Shown here piece by piece: positions 33,751 to 41,294 of a stretch of DNA of 51,887 nucleotides. Made by a program: the position numbers and the translations under genes. The first letter of the stretch is position 1, and every line of letters starts with the position of its first letter. This DNA is from Calditrichales bacterium (GTDB lineage: Bacteria; Calditrichota; Calditrichia; Calditrichales; J004): the NCBI GenBank assembly GCA_015493745.1, contig WGCN01000056.1:1-51887 (forward strand), written 5' to 3'. The notes below the pieces were generated by a model. That model searched no databases. It was given only the letters and a program-made list of their open reading frames with translations, and was not told the DNA's origin.

Positions 33751-34758
33751 TTGACAATAGATTTAATTACCCAAAAAGAGATCAATGTCGATACCTCGAA
33801 AATACTGATCGTGGACGATGCCCCGGATAATATAGTCACTCTGGAAAACATCCTGGAAGACATGCCTTACGAAATATACAAAGCCTATAACGGGCGAGAG
33901 GCGCTTTCCATGGTTTACGAGGTTGAACCCGACCTGATTCTGCTGGATGTGATGATGCCGGTGATGAATGGATTCGAGGTAGCCGAAAAGCTTAAGTCCG
34001 ACGAACGCACGCGGCTGATCCCCATCATCATGCTGACTGCTTTGGATGGACAGGGGGAACGGTTGCGCGGTTATAAGGCGGGCGTGGACGACTTTATCTC
34101 CAAACCCTTTAACATCATCGAGCTTCGTTTGCGGGTGAGCAACCTGTTGAAATTGCGTACGTACATCAGTGAACTGGAACATGCCGAGCAGATCATCTTT
34201 TCCCTGGCCCGCACGGTGGAAGCCAAGGACAAGTATACCGAAGGGCATTGTGAGCGGCTTTCGCGCATGTCCGTCAGCATGGGTAAAAAACTGGATTTTC
34301 TGGATAAAGAACTGGTGACCCTGCGGCGCGGCGGCCTGTTACATGATATTGGGAAAATCGCCATTGCCGACGCCATTCTGCAAAAAAAGGGCCCGCTGAC
34401 CGATGAGGAATACGAAATTATAAAAACCCATACCACCATCGGTGAACGCATCTGTTCTCCCCTGAAAAGTCTGAAACCCATTCTGCCCATCATCATGTAT
34501 CATCATGAAAAAATTGACGGTTCCGGTTATCCGGCCGGTTTAAAGGGAGATGAAATTCCGCTAAACGCCCGCATCATGGGCTTGGTGGATTGTTACGACG
34601 CCCTGATCACATCACGATCCTACCGCCCGGCCATGACCCGCGAGAAGGCCATGCGGATTATTGAGGCGGAAACTTCCAACGGGAAATGGGATCCCCAGCT
34701 TTTTGAGCATCTGGCCGATCTGGTTATGACCGATCCTATTTTCTCCCATACAGGCTGA
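33751..34758 (+). CDS. Response regulator with HD-GYP phosphodiesterase domain
   Basis: A 335-residue protein. Residues 15-135 are a receiver domain (Asp22/23, phosphorylation site Asp66 in LLDVMMP, Lys118). Residues about 150-335 form an HD-GYP domain with HD at 198-199 (LLHDIGK), HH at 251-252 and DGSGYPAGLKGDEIP at 256-270, the features of active cyclic-di-GMP phosphodiesterases. It would lower cyclic-di-GMP when phosphorylated or dephosphorylated. The likely start is TTG 33751, 12 bases after korB; no ribosome site is evident, and no earlier in-frame start fits the spacing. The cognate kinase is not adjacent. Confidence 0.92.
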   Translation: MTIDLITQKEINVDTSKILIVDDAPDNIVTLENILEDMPYEIYKAYNGREALSMVYEVEPDLILLDVMMPVMNGFEVAEKLKSDERTRLIPIIMLTALDGQGERLRGYKAGVDDFISKPFNIIELRLRVSNLLKLRTYISELEHAEQIIFSLARTVEAKDKYTEGHCERLSRMSVSMGKKLDFLDKELVTLRRGGLLHDIGKIAIADAILQKKGPLTDEEYEIIKTHTTIGERICSPLKSLKPILPIIMYHHEKIDGSGYPAGLKGDEIPLNARIMGLVDCYDALITSRSYRPAMTREKAMRIIEAETSNGKWDPQLFEHLADLVMTDPIFSHTG

Positions 34759-34830
34759 TTTTTTTTCAGACGTTATTCTTCTTATCTTCCCTTCTGCGAT
34801 TAACCATAAAACGGTAAAGTGTGATTTTTT

Positions 34831-35748
34831 ATGAACAACATTCAACGACTCATTCAAATATTTGTACGATTTCTGCAATATGTTTCACCCGTGTATGCCC
34901 GGAAAATCGGTCTGCATCTGTGGGCCACGCCGGTGCGTTTTAAACGTCCCCCGCGCGAAGAGGCCTATTTAAAAAAGATGCGGGTGGAGAAACTCAATGT
35001 GGATTTTAAAAATGCCCTGATCTATGATGAAAGTTATGGCCGGGGTAAAACATTGACCCGCAGGTTTTATGATGACAGCGCAAAAAAATATATCATGACC
35101 TACCATCAGGGGGCCGGGCCGCTGATATTGCTGGTGCATGGCTGGAGCGGCCGGGCCACACAAATGGGAGCCATAGCCGAATCTCTGGTCAACGAAGGAT
35201 ATGGCATTCTGGCCTTTGACGGTTTTGCCCATGGTGACTCGCCCGGTAAGCAGACCAGTATGCTGGAATTTGTCTACCTGATACAGCTATTGGCCCAGGA
35301 ATATGGTCCTTTTGAGGGAATTGTCGGTCATTCCATGGGCGGGATTGCCGCCGGAATGGCCATTTCCAAAGGGGTGAAGGCGGATCATCTGGTCACCCTC
35401 GGTTCACCGGCTACCTTTGAATTTATTACCCGGAACTATATGGAAAACATCCGTGCCAACGAGGAAACCCTAAAGTTTATTGTTGACTTTACGCTGAAAT
35501 ATACCAAAAGCACGGCGGCGGATTTTGAACTGGTGACCGCGGTCAAAAAACTGGATATACCCGGTCTGATCGTTCATGACCGGGATGACACGGAGGTGGA
35601 ATACCGCCAGGCGCTGATTCTGAAAGAGGCCTGGCCGGCAGCGGATTTATTTACCACCGAGAAGCTGGGTCACCGGCGTATTTTATGGGATGTAAAAGTT
35701 TTACGAAAGATTTCATCTTTTTTAAGTGAAAAAAAGGTGACCCTGTAG
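34831..35748 (+). CDS. Alpha/beta-hydrolase family protein
   Basis: A 305-residue alpha/beta hydrolase. The oxyanion segment LLVHGWSGRATQMG, the nucleophile elbow GHSMGG, the acid (VHDRDDTEV) and the histidine (LGHRRIL) appear in the proper order, so it is probably active as an esterase, lipase or similar. A hydrophobic, basic N-terminal region of about 45 residues precedes the hydrolase fold and could bind the membrane. No clear ribosome site precedes ATG 34831. The substrate is unknown. Confidence 0.88.
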   Translation: MNNIQRLIQIFVRFLQYVSPVYARKIGLHLWATPVRFKRPPREEAYLKKMRVEKLNVDFKNALIYDESYGRGKTLTRRFYDDSAKKYIMTYHQGAGPLILLVHGWSGRATQMGAIAESLVNEGYGILAFDGFAHGDSPGKQTSMLEFVYLIQLLAQEYGPFEGIVGHSMGGIAAGMAISKGVKADHLVTLGSPATFEFITRNYMENIRANEETLKFIVDFTLKYTKSTAADFELVTAVKKLDIPGLIVHDRDDTEVEYRQALILKEAWPAADLFTTEKLGHRRILWDVKVLRKISSFLSEKKVTL

Positions 35749-35765
35749 AATAAGGAGTGCGGAAA

Positions 35766-36614
35766 ATGAAATATATAGGCGCGCATGTCAGTGCGGCGGG
35801 CGGGGTGGAAAACGCTCCCGTCAATGCCCGGAATATCGGCGCGGAGGCTTTTGCCCTGTTTGTTAAAAATCAAAGGCAATGGAGCGCCAAACCCTTGACG
35901 CTGCAAAATATTGAGCGTTTTAAAAAAAATTGCGACGCCCTGGGCTATTCCCCGGAGCGGATTCTGCCCCATGACAGCTATCTGATCAACCTGGGCCACC
36001 CCGAAAAGGAAAAACGGGATAAGTCAAGGCGGGCCCTGGGGGATGAAGTGCAGCGTTGTATGCAATTGGGGATCACCATGATAAACTTTCATCCCGGCAG
36101 CCATTTAAAGGTCGTAAGCGAAACAGAATGCCTCGATTTAATAGCCGGGAGCCTGAACCGGATTCTTGAAGAAAGCCGGGACGTGACACTGCTTTTGGAA
36201 AACACGGCCGGGCAGGGCAGCAACGTCGGCTATCGCTTTGAGCATCTGGCCCATATCATCGATAAAGTGGAAGACAAGGCGCGCATCGGCGTATGTCTGG
36301 ATACGTGCCATACCTTTGCCGCCGGTTATGCCTTGAGCGACAGGGAGGGCTTTCATAAAACCTTTGAGCAATTTGATCGTATCATCGGCATGAATTATCT
36401 CCGGGCGTTGCACCTGAATGATTCCAAAAAAGAAATGGGAAGCCGGGTAGACCGTCATGACAATCTGGGATACGGTTTGATGGGCTGGGCCCCTTTCGAG
36501 TATATCATGAACGATCCCCGCTTCGATGACATGCCTTTGATACTGGAAACACCCGACAGTTCCCTGTGGGCCGAAGAGATTAAAAAACTGTATGCCCTGC
36601 AAAAAAAGGCGTAA
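35766..36614 (+). CDS. nfo: Deoxyribonuclease IV (AP endonuclease)
   Basis: A 282-residue TIM-barrel enzyme of the endonuclease IV family, which cuts DNA 5' of abasic sites in base-excision repair. The opening [12 protein letters not shown], the metal-binding segments [54 protein letters not shown] and the terminal LILETPD are all present. ATG 35766 is chosen over GTG 35757 because AAGGAG lies at 35752-35757. It starts 17 bases after the hydrolase gene. Confidence 0.96.
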   Translation: MKYIGAHVSAAGGVENAPVNARNIGAEAFALFVKNQRQWSAKPLTLQNIERFKKNCDALGYSPERILPHDSYLINLGHPEKEKRDKSRRALGDEVQRCMQLGITMINFHPGSHLKVVSETECLDLIAGSLNRILEESRDVTLLLENTAGQGSNVGYRFEHLAHIIDKVEDKARIGVCLDTCHTFAAGYALSDREGFHKTFEQFDRIIGMNYLRALHLNDSKKEMGSRVDRHDNLGYGLMGWAPFEYIMNDPRFDDMPLILETPDSSLWAEEIKKLYALQKKA

Positions 36615-36635
36615 TGTGGGGCTCATTTTCCTTTT

Positions 36636-36677
36636 GTAACAAAGGTTACTGACACCGCTTCTGAAAAGAACTATATT
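36636..36677 (+). promoter_or_regulatory. Crp/Fnr-type class II promoter upstream of the DUF2892 gene
   Basis: A perfect dyad GTAAC-AAAG-GTTAC (36636-36649) is followed by the -10-like TATATT (36672-36677). If transcription starts 7 bases after the -10 element (36684), the dyad centre lies at -41.5, the exact position of class II Crp/Fnr activators. A Crp/Fnr family regulator is encoded at 40599. Confidence 0.6.
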
Positions 36678-36712
36678 AATTCCAATGTTAAACTTTTTAG
36701 GAGGAGTGTATT

Positions 36713-36895
36713 ATGTCAAAGAATGTAGGTGGTTTTGATAAAATTTTTCGCATTGTGCTGGGGCTGGCCGTTGGCGCCTGGGGCATTTACGCCCAGAACT
36801 GGTGGGGTCTGCTGGCCCTCATTCCGCTGGGAACGGCTCTGATGGGGTTTTGCCCTATTTGGAGCATTATTAAAGTTAACACCGCCAAAGAATAG
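36713..36895 (+). CDS. DUF2892-family small membrane protein
   Basis: A 60-residue protein matching the DUF2892 (YgaP C-terminal-like) family: KNVGGFDKIFRIVLGLAVG at the N-terminus, two short membrane helices and the conserved GFCPIWSIIKVNT end with one cysteine. It should sit in the cytoplasmic membrane. The family often accompanies rhodanese or sulfur and redox proteins, but its role is unknown. AGGAGG lies at 36699-36704, 8 bases before the ATG. It is flanked by a Crp/Fnr-like promoter and a terminator, so it is a single-gene unit. Confidence 0.88.
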   Translation: MSKNVGGFDKIFRIVLGLAVGAWGIYAQNWWGLLALIPLGTALMGFCPIWSIIKVNTAKE

Positions 36896-36901
36896 TTTAT
36901 G

Positions 36902-36923
36902 GCCGCCTCCGGGCGGCTTTTTT
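36902..36923 (+). terminator. Rho-independent terminator after the DUF2892 gene
   Basis: GCCGCC (36902-36907) pairs with GGCGGC (36912-36917) around a 4-base loop, followed by six T. Confidence 0.85.
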
Positions 36924-36979
36924 ATTTACCTGACGGCTACCACAAGACAGCACTCTATAACATTGTCCTGCCGGCGATT

Positions 36980-37006
36980 CCGGAAAAGCGTGTTACAATT
37001 TTCCGG
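36980..37006. repeat. Inverted repeat upstream of the DUF1028 gene
   Basis: CCGGAAAA (36980-36987) pairs perfectly with TTTTCCGG (36999-37006) around 11 bases; a competing, longer pairing CTGCCGG (36969-36975) with CCGGCAG (37003-37009) overlaps it. It could be an operator or a leader hairpin in the roughly 150-base spacer. Confidence 0.45.
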
Positions 37007-37074
37007 CAGTTTTAATTTTGCTCCTTATCCCCGACGGATTTATTTTTTAGACCTTATCAACAGCGGGAGGCAAA

Positions 37075-38052
37075 ATGAATTTCGTACGCATCACTCTTTT
37101 TATATCCGTTTTCTCAATGCTCATGGCCCAGATGCCCATCCGTCCGGTACATACCTATTCCATCGTGGCCCGGGACAGCGTCACCGGCGATCTGGGTGTG
37201 GCCGTGCAGTCCCACTGGTTTCAGGTTGGTAACAGCGTAACCTGGGCCGAGGCGGGCGTAGGCGCGGTAGCGACCCAATCCTTTATTGAAATTTCCTACG
37301 GTCCGTTGGCGCTGGACTTAATGCGCGGCGGCAAAACGGCGCCGGAGGCCCTGGAAGCTTTGCTTAAAATCGATCCGCAGCGTGAAGTACGCCAGGTGGC
37401 CATGGTGGACGCCAGGGGCAATGTGGCCGTATATACCGGAAAAAATTGTATTAAATATGCCGGTCATGAAAAGGGGAATTCCTTTAGCGTTCAGGCCAAT
37501 CTGATGGAAAAAGCGACCGTGTGGCCGGCCATGGCAAAGGCCTATCGGGAAAGCAGGGGGGATTTGCTGGAGCGTCTGATGACGGCACTGGAAGCGGCTC
37601 AGGCCCAGGGAGGCGATATCCGGGGCAAACAATCGGCCGCCATCCTCATTGTACCGGGAACCACCCAGGGACAACCCTGGCGTGAAAAAAAGGTGGATCT
37701 GCGCGTGGATGACAGTCCGACACCGTTGAAGGATTTACGACGCCTGGTAACCATTCACCGGGCCTATGATCACATGAACCGGGGAGATGCTTATCTGGCC
37801 ACGGATCAGGTGGATAAAGCCCTGGAAGAATATTCCACGGCTTATAAGATCTATCCGCAGAATATAGAGATACTCTATTGGACGGCGGCGACCATGGCCG
37901 GAGCGGGGCAGGTGCAGAAGGCCTTGCCTCTGTTTCGCGAGGTGTTTAAAAAGGCGCCGGAATGGCGTGAAGTAACCAAGAGGCTGCCCGCCTCGGGTTT
38001 GCTGCCCGATGATCCCGATCTGCTGAAGATGATCTTGGGAACCGATCATTAA
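37075..38052 (+). CDS. DUF1028-family secreted protein with TPR-like tail
   Basis: A 325-residue protein. A signal peptide (about residues 1-19, FISVFSMLMAQ) is followed by the DUF1028 domain (about 25-225), which has an Ntn-hydrolase-like pattern: HTYSIVARDSVTGDLGVAVQSHWFQVG, then AVATQSFIEISYG and SAAILIV. The C-terminal 90 residues form TPR-like helices (NRGDAYLATDQVDKALEEYSTAYKIYPQ). GGGAGG at 37065-37070 precedes the ATG. Function of DUF1028 proteins is not established. It converges on the T9SS-sorted protein with 25 bases between. Confidence 0.88.
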   Translation: MNFVRITLFISVFSMLMAQMPIRPVHTYSIVARDSVTGDLGVAVQSHWFQVGNSVTWAEAGVGAVATQSFIEISYGPLALDLMRGGKTAPEALEALLKIDPQREVRQVAMVDARGNVAVYTGKNCIKYAGHEKGNSFSVQANLMEKATVWPAMAKAYRESRGDLLERLMTALEAAQAQGGDIRGKQSAAILIVPGTTQGQPWREKKVDLRVDDSPTPLKDLRRLVTIHRAYDHMNRGDAYLATDQVDKALEEYSTAYKIYPQNIEILYWTAATMAGAGQVQKALPLFREVFKKAPEWREVTKRLPASGLLPDDPDLLKMILGTDH

Positions 38053-38077
38053 GGGAATGGCGCCAGGCCGGAGAGCT

Positions 38078-39259
38078 TTAACGCAGCAGGAGCATGCGCC
38101 GGCTTTCCCGAAACAGGCCGGCATTGAGCCTGTATATATAGACGCCGCTGGCATGGGAAAGCCCGTCCCACTCAACCTGATACCGGCCAGCGGATTGTTG
38201 TTCCGCCACCAGGGTGGTTATTTTTTTACCCAGAAGGTTGTATATACTGAGCTCCACCGTGGTGCTTTGGGCGAGTTGATACCATATGGTCGTGGAAGGG
38301 TTGAAGGGATTGGGATAATTCTGCCGGAGAATAAAACCGGGCCTGTTCCTGCCATCCCCCCGGCCGATGGATGTTAAAAATGTGCTTGCGGGGTAGCGGG
38401 GCCTGGCAATGGGCCCCTCGTCGCTAAGCAAAACCGAAAAATCGGCATCCGTTAAAAGGCTGTCCGTCCGGGTGGAATCGCTGTCAAGCACGGCCTGCCG
38501 GGAAATCAGGCGCACACCGTGGGAGTAATCGGCGTAAGAGGCGCCATGACCATTATAGACGGGCTGAATGGGGTCGTTAACGCTTCGGTGCCAACCGTAA
38601 ATAACCACCCGCTCATAGTTTCTGTCCGGGCTGTAAATCTTATTTGACAGAATGATGTCTTTCTTGTGTCCGCCATAAATACGGTTAAGCAGGCGGTTAA
38701 ACCCTTTCCGGGATATTTGTTGTTTTATCGAGTCGGTATGTTGCATAAATACCGGCACGGTTGTCATTTTATCCGATGGCGGAATGGGTTGTGGTGACAG
38801 TTTGATTTCCGCGTTGAGGTAGATATCATCTACCATTTTTTTTGTGGGCAGGGTACAACCCAGCTTATCGGCCAGATATTGGGCCGTGGAGGGCGTCATG
38901 GGCATGTACAGGTAATCACTGTCCGAGCCGACCGCCATGTAATCACAAAGGGCGTAGAAGGTCAGTTCATGGTTTACACCCTTAACCTTTCCGGAGACGG
39001 TTACCGGTCTTAATTTCCGCGCAAAAGAGGGTACGTTTCCCGAAAGGATTTCATTGACAACGGCCTGCTCCCGCTCGCTGACTGCCAGGCCTGTGATCCG
39101 GCGGGCAAACTCCGAGCCGCTCCGGGCATTTTCCGCCCGCTTGGGAATATGGAGATAGCGCAGGGTATCGCTTGCCGGGGATGTTGTTCCCGTTTGGGCA
39201 AAAACATGCGCCATGGAAACGGATATCATATAAAGTATTATAACGGTTTTTATCATCAT
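38078..39259 (-). CDS. Secreted protein with type IX secretion (Por) C-terminal sorting domain
   Basis: A 393-residue protein. The signal peptide (MMIKTVIILYMIS to VFAQ) argues for a start at 39259; the frame is open to an ATG at 39295. The C-terminal 75 residues are the T9SS sorting domain: FILRQNYPNPFNPST, then VELSIYNLLGKKITTLV, QVEWDGLSHASGVYIYRL. The body (about residues 75-290) is unrecognised; it contains a run of conserved-looking motifs (FYALCDYMAVGSDSDYLYMP; IYGWHRSVNDPIQPVYNGHG; ASYADYSHGVRLI) with His, Asp and Tyr that could be catalytic. It would be secreted to the cell surface. Confidence 0.85.
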   Translation of the reverse strand: MMIKTVIILYMISVSMAHVFAQTGTTSPASDTLRYLHIPKRAENARSGSEFARRITGLAVSEREQAVVNEILSGNVPSFARKLRPVTVSGKVKGVNHELTFYALCDYMAVGSDSDYLYMPMTPSTAQYLADKLGCTLPTKKMVDDIYLNAEIKLSPQPIPPSDKMTTVPVFMQHTDSIKQQISRKGFNRLLNRIYGGHKKDIILSNKIYSPDRNYERVVIYGWHRSVNDPIQPVYNGHGASYADYSHGVRLISRQAVLDSDSTRTDSLLTDADFSVLLSDEGPIARPRYPASTFLTSIGRGDGRNRPGFILRQNYPNPFNPSTTIWYQLAQSTTVELSIYNLLGKKITTLVAEQQSAGRYQVEWDGLSHASGVYIYRLNAGLFRESRRMLLLR

Positions 39260-39615
39260 CTGCCTGTCTGCTTCATGGTTAAAGATTACATCCATGACCC
39301 GTTTTGTTTTTTATGTTTACCGTCGGGGGAAATCCAATCCCTGTTTTCTTTAAATCTACCATATAAACAAACATCTTAACAGCCCTGTTTAATGAATCCG
39401 AAGAAATCGCCTTTTTCCGGCCGCCATCCGACCGGTATTTGTCGTGAACCCCGGTCAGCCCCGGAAACGGGCTTAGGAAAAACCGTCCGACAGAAGCGGA
39501 TAAAAGCGTTTATTTTGGGTGAATTAGGCTTGTAATAATTTTAAAAAATGCCTAAACTTAAATCTGTGGAATGCAGATATCCGTTTTATATTAAAAATTA
39601 GAGCGTACAAATCCA
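39260..39615. other. Gene-free divergent spacer with two adjacent hairpins
   Basis: No credible gene is seen. GACCGG (39430-39435) pairs with CCGGTC (39451-39456), immediately followed by a hairpin with a GAAA tetraloop (39457-39473, stem AG-CCCG/CGGG-CT with one bulged C). A further inverted repeat TTAGGC (39524-39529) / GCCTAA (39550-39555) lies nearer the rightward gene. Promoters of both flanking genes must lie here, but no clear consensus is seen. Confidence 0.4.
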
Positions 39616-39963
39616 ATGAAAATTGCCGTCACACTGTTTTGGATCATCATCGTTGCCCTGCTGTTGGGGCTTTTTTCCCTGAATGTCGGGCAGACGGTCA
39701 ATATCGATCTGCTCTTCACCGATCTGCAACAGGTGAATCTTGTTACGGTTATCTATGTTTCGGTACTGGCGGGTTTTCTTTTAGGATTAACATTCTGGCT
39801 GGTTCGGCTGATAAAGGGCAAGAAGGAGGAATCGCGGCTGAAGAAAACCATAAAACAGCTAAACGAAGAGCTTGCCGCCATGAGTGGTAAAGCGGACGCC
39901 CCCGAAGAGTTACCACGCCTGGGGGAGGCGGGTTCAGAGGGAGCGACGGTTGAAAATCCTTAA
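39616..39963 (+). CDS. LapA-domain (DUF1049-type) membrane protein
   Basis: A 115-residue protein with two membrane helices (about residues 5-22 and 43-63) and a cytoplasmic coiled-coil tail (KGKKEESRLKKTIKQLNEELAAM). NVGQTVNIDLLF between the helices is the lipopolysaccharide assembly protein A domain signature. LapA with LapB regulates LPS synthesis through FtsH in enterobacteria; a TPR partner like LapB is not seen here. The end overlaps the SPOR-protein start by 14 bases. Confidence 0.88.
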   Translation: MKIAVTLFWIIIVALLLGLFSLNVGQTVNIDLLFTDLQQVNLVTVIYVSVLAGFLLGLTFWLVRLIKGKKEESRLKKTIKQLNEELAAMSGKADAPEELPRLGEAGSEGATVENP

Positions 39964-40591
39964 ACTGATACTGCTCCTGGGCTTGTTTAGCGCTTTGTCC
40001 GCGCAGAATAAAACCCTGTTGGAGGCCTATCTGGACAAAGATTTTAAGCTGTTGGCTACGCTGCAGGAGCAGGAAAGAATATTCACCTCCGATGATGAAA
40101 GCTCTTTTTACCGGGCTCTTTTTGAGCGTGATGGCGATGAAGCGGTAAAAACCTATAAAAAACTTTATCGGGAAAGTACACAGCTTTATTTAAAATACCT
40201 GGCCGCCGACCGTTTGCAGGACTATTATTACGCCCGTGGTTATTACACCACGGCCGCCGAGTATAAACAATATGTAGCGGATCATATCCGGGATATCGAG
40301 ATTCGGCGTTCGGAAAAGAGGCCTGTTCTTCAAGAGGAAACCGTATCGCAGGAGGATGCGGAGAAATACTATATTCAGGTCGGCGCATTCGGCATAGAGG
40401 ACAATGCGCGGCAGATGGTTGAAATGCTGCAAACGCAAAATTATGCGGCGCATATAAAGATCCGCCATGTTACGAAAAAGAAGCTGTTTTGTGTCTGGGT
40501 CGAGGGTGATGTGGACTTTAAATCCACATTAAAACTTGCAGATCAGTTAAAACAGAAGTATCATTTAAAATATAAATTAATTAAAGAATGA
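39950..40591 (+). CDS. Secreted SPOR-domain protein
   Basis: A 213-residue protein starting at TTG 39950, behind GAGGGAG at 39936-39943, with a signal peptide (KILKLILLLGLFSALSAQ). Its body (about residues 20-135) is helical and TPR-like (EAYLDKDFKLLATLQEQERIF and so on). The C-terminal 75 residues are a SPOR domain (YYIQVGAFGIEDNARQMVEMLQ to the end), which binds denuded peptidoglycan, often at the septum. A longer frame open upstream would only read through the LapA gene and lacks the signal. It begins within LapA and is followed after 7 bases by the Crp/Fnr regulator. Confidence 0.85.
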   Translation: MKILKLILLLGLFSALSAQNKTLLEAYLDKDFKLLATLQEQERIFTSDDESSFYRALFERDGDEAVKTYKKLYRESTQLYLKYLAADRLQDYYYARGYYTTAAEYKQYVADHIRDIEIRRSEKRPVLQEETVSQEDAEKYYIQVGAFGIEDNARQMVEMLQTQNYAAHIKIRHVTKKKLFCVWVEGDVDFKSTLKLADQLKQKYHLKYKLIKE

Positions 40592-40598
40592 GGCCGTG

Positions 40599-41276
40599 AT
40601 GGAAATCGATATCTTACGTTCAATTCCATTGTTTTCCGAATTAAGCGACAAACAACTTGAAGAAATATCAAGGCATTGTATCCGCCAAATCTATAAGAAA
40701 GACAATATGGTTCTTATAGAGGAGGAGGTTGGCTCCACCATGTTTGTCATTCTGGACGGACGGGTAAAGATTTCCCGCATCAGCGATGAGGGACGCGAGG
40801 TAATACTCTCTATTCTGTGTGATGGCGACTTTTTTGGGGAAATGGCTATTTTGGACGGACAGACGCGCAGCGCCAATGCCGTAACCCTCGAAGATACGCA
40901 GATGCTGATCGTTCGCCGGGAAAACTTCCTGCAAATGCTGTATGACTATCCGCAAATCGCCATTAACCTGCTGAAGGAACTTGCGCACCGTCTGCGTCGC
41001 AGTGATTCGCAAATTAAAAGTCTCTCTCTGCAAAACGCATTGGGGCGTGTGGCTTCTACCATATTACGCATAGCGGACGACTCCGGCATCATTAAACAGG
41101 GCAAGGTGGAAATATCGCAACTGCCGCCGCAGCAGGATTTGGCCAATATGGCCGGAACCAGCCGGGAAACCATATCGCGGGTTATTAAATCCTTAAGCCA
41201 ACTGGGATATATTAAAAAAGAAGGCAGCAAACTTATCATCCTCGAATACGACCGTTTTCGACAAGATTTCTCCTAA
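40599..41276 (+). CDS. Crp/Fnr-family transcriptional regulator
   Basis: A 225-residue regulator. Residues about 5-130 form a cyclic-nucleotide-binding domain with the phosphate-binding segment GEMAILDGQTRSANAV (Glu81, Arg90), as in proteins that bind cAMP or a relative. The C-terminal winged helix-turn-helix (about 150-220) contains LPPQQDLANMAGTSRETISRVIKSLSQLGYI, where RE..SR occupies the recognition helix. No iron-sulfur cysteines like those of Fnr are present. ATG 40599 is preferred over GTG 40596 because GAGG (40590-40593) is at the right distance. A candidate target is the dyad at 36636. Confidence 0.92.
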   Translation: MEIDILRSIPLFSELSDKQLEEISRHCIRQIYKKDNMVLIEEEVGSTMFVILDGRVKISRISDEGREVILSILCDGDFFGEMAILDGQTRSANAVTLEDTQMLIVRRENFLQMLYDYPQIAINLLKELAHRLRRSDSQIKSLSLQNALGRVASTILRIADDSGIIKQGKVEISQLPPQQDLANMAGTSRETISRVIKSLSQLGYIKKEGSKLIILEYDRFRQDFS

Positions 41277-41294
41277 TAGTTATGGTGGGTGTTT

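Noticed and set aside
33763-34496. Long open frames on the minus strand opposite the HD-GYP gene and similar frames opposite many genes
   Set aside because: They lie within clear conserved genes on the other strand and have no recognisable domain; they follow from the codon composition.
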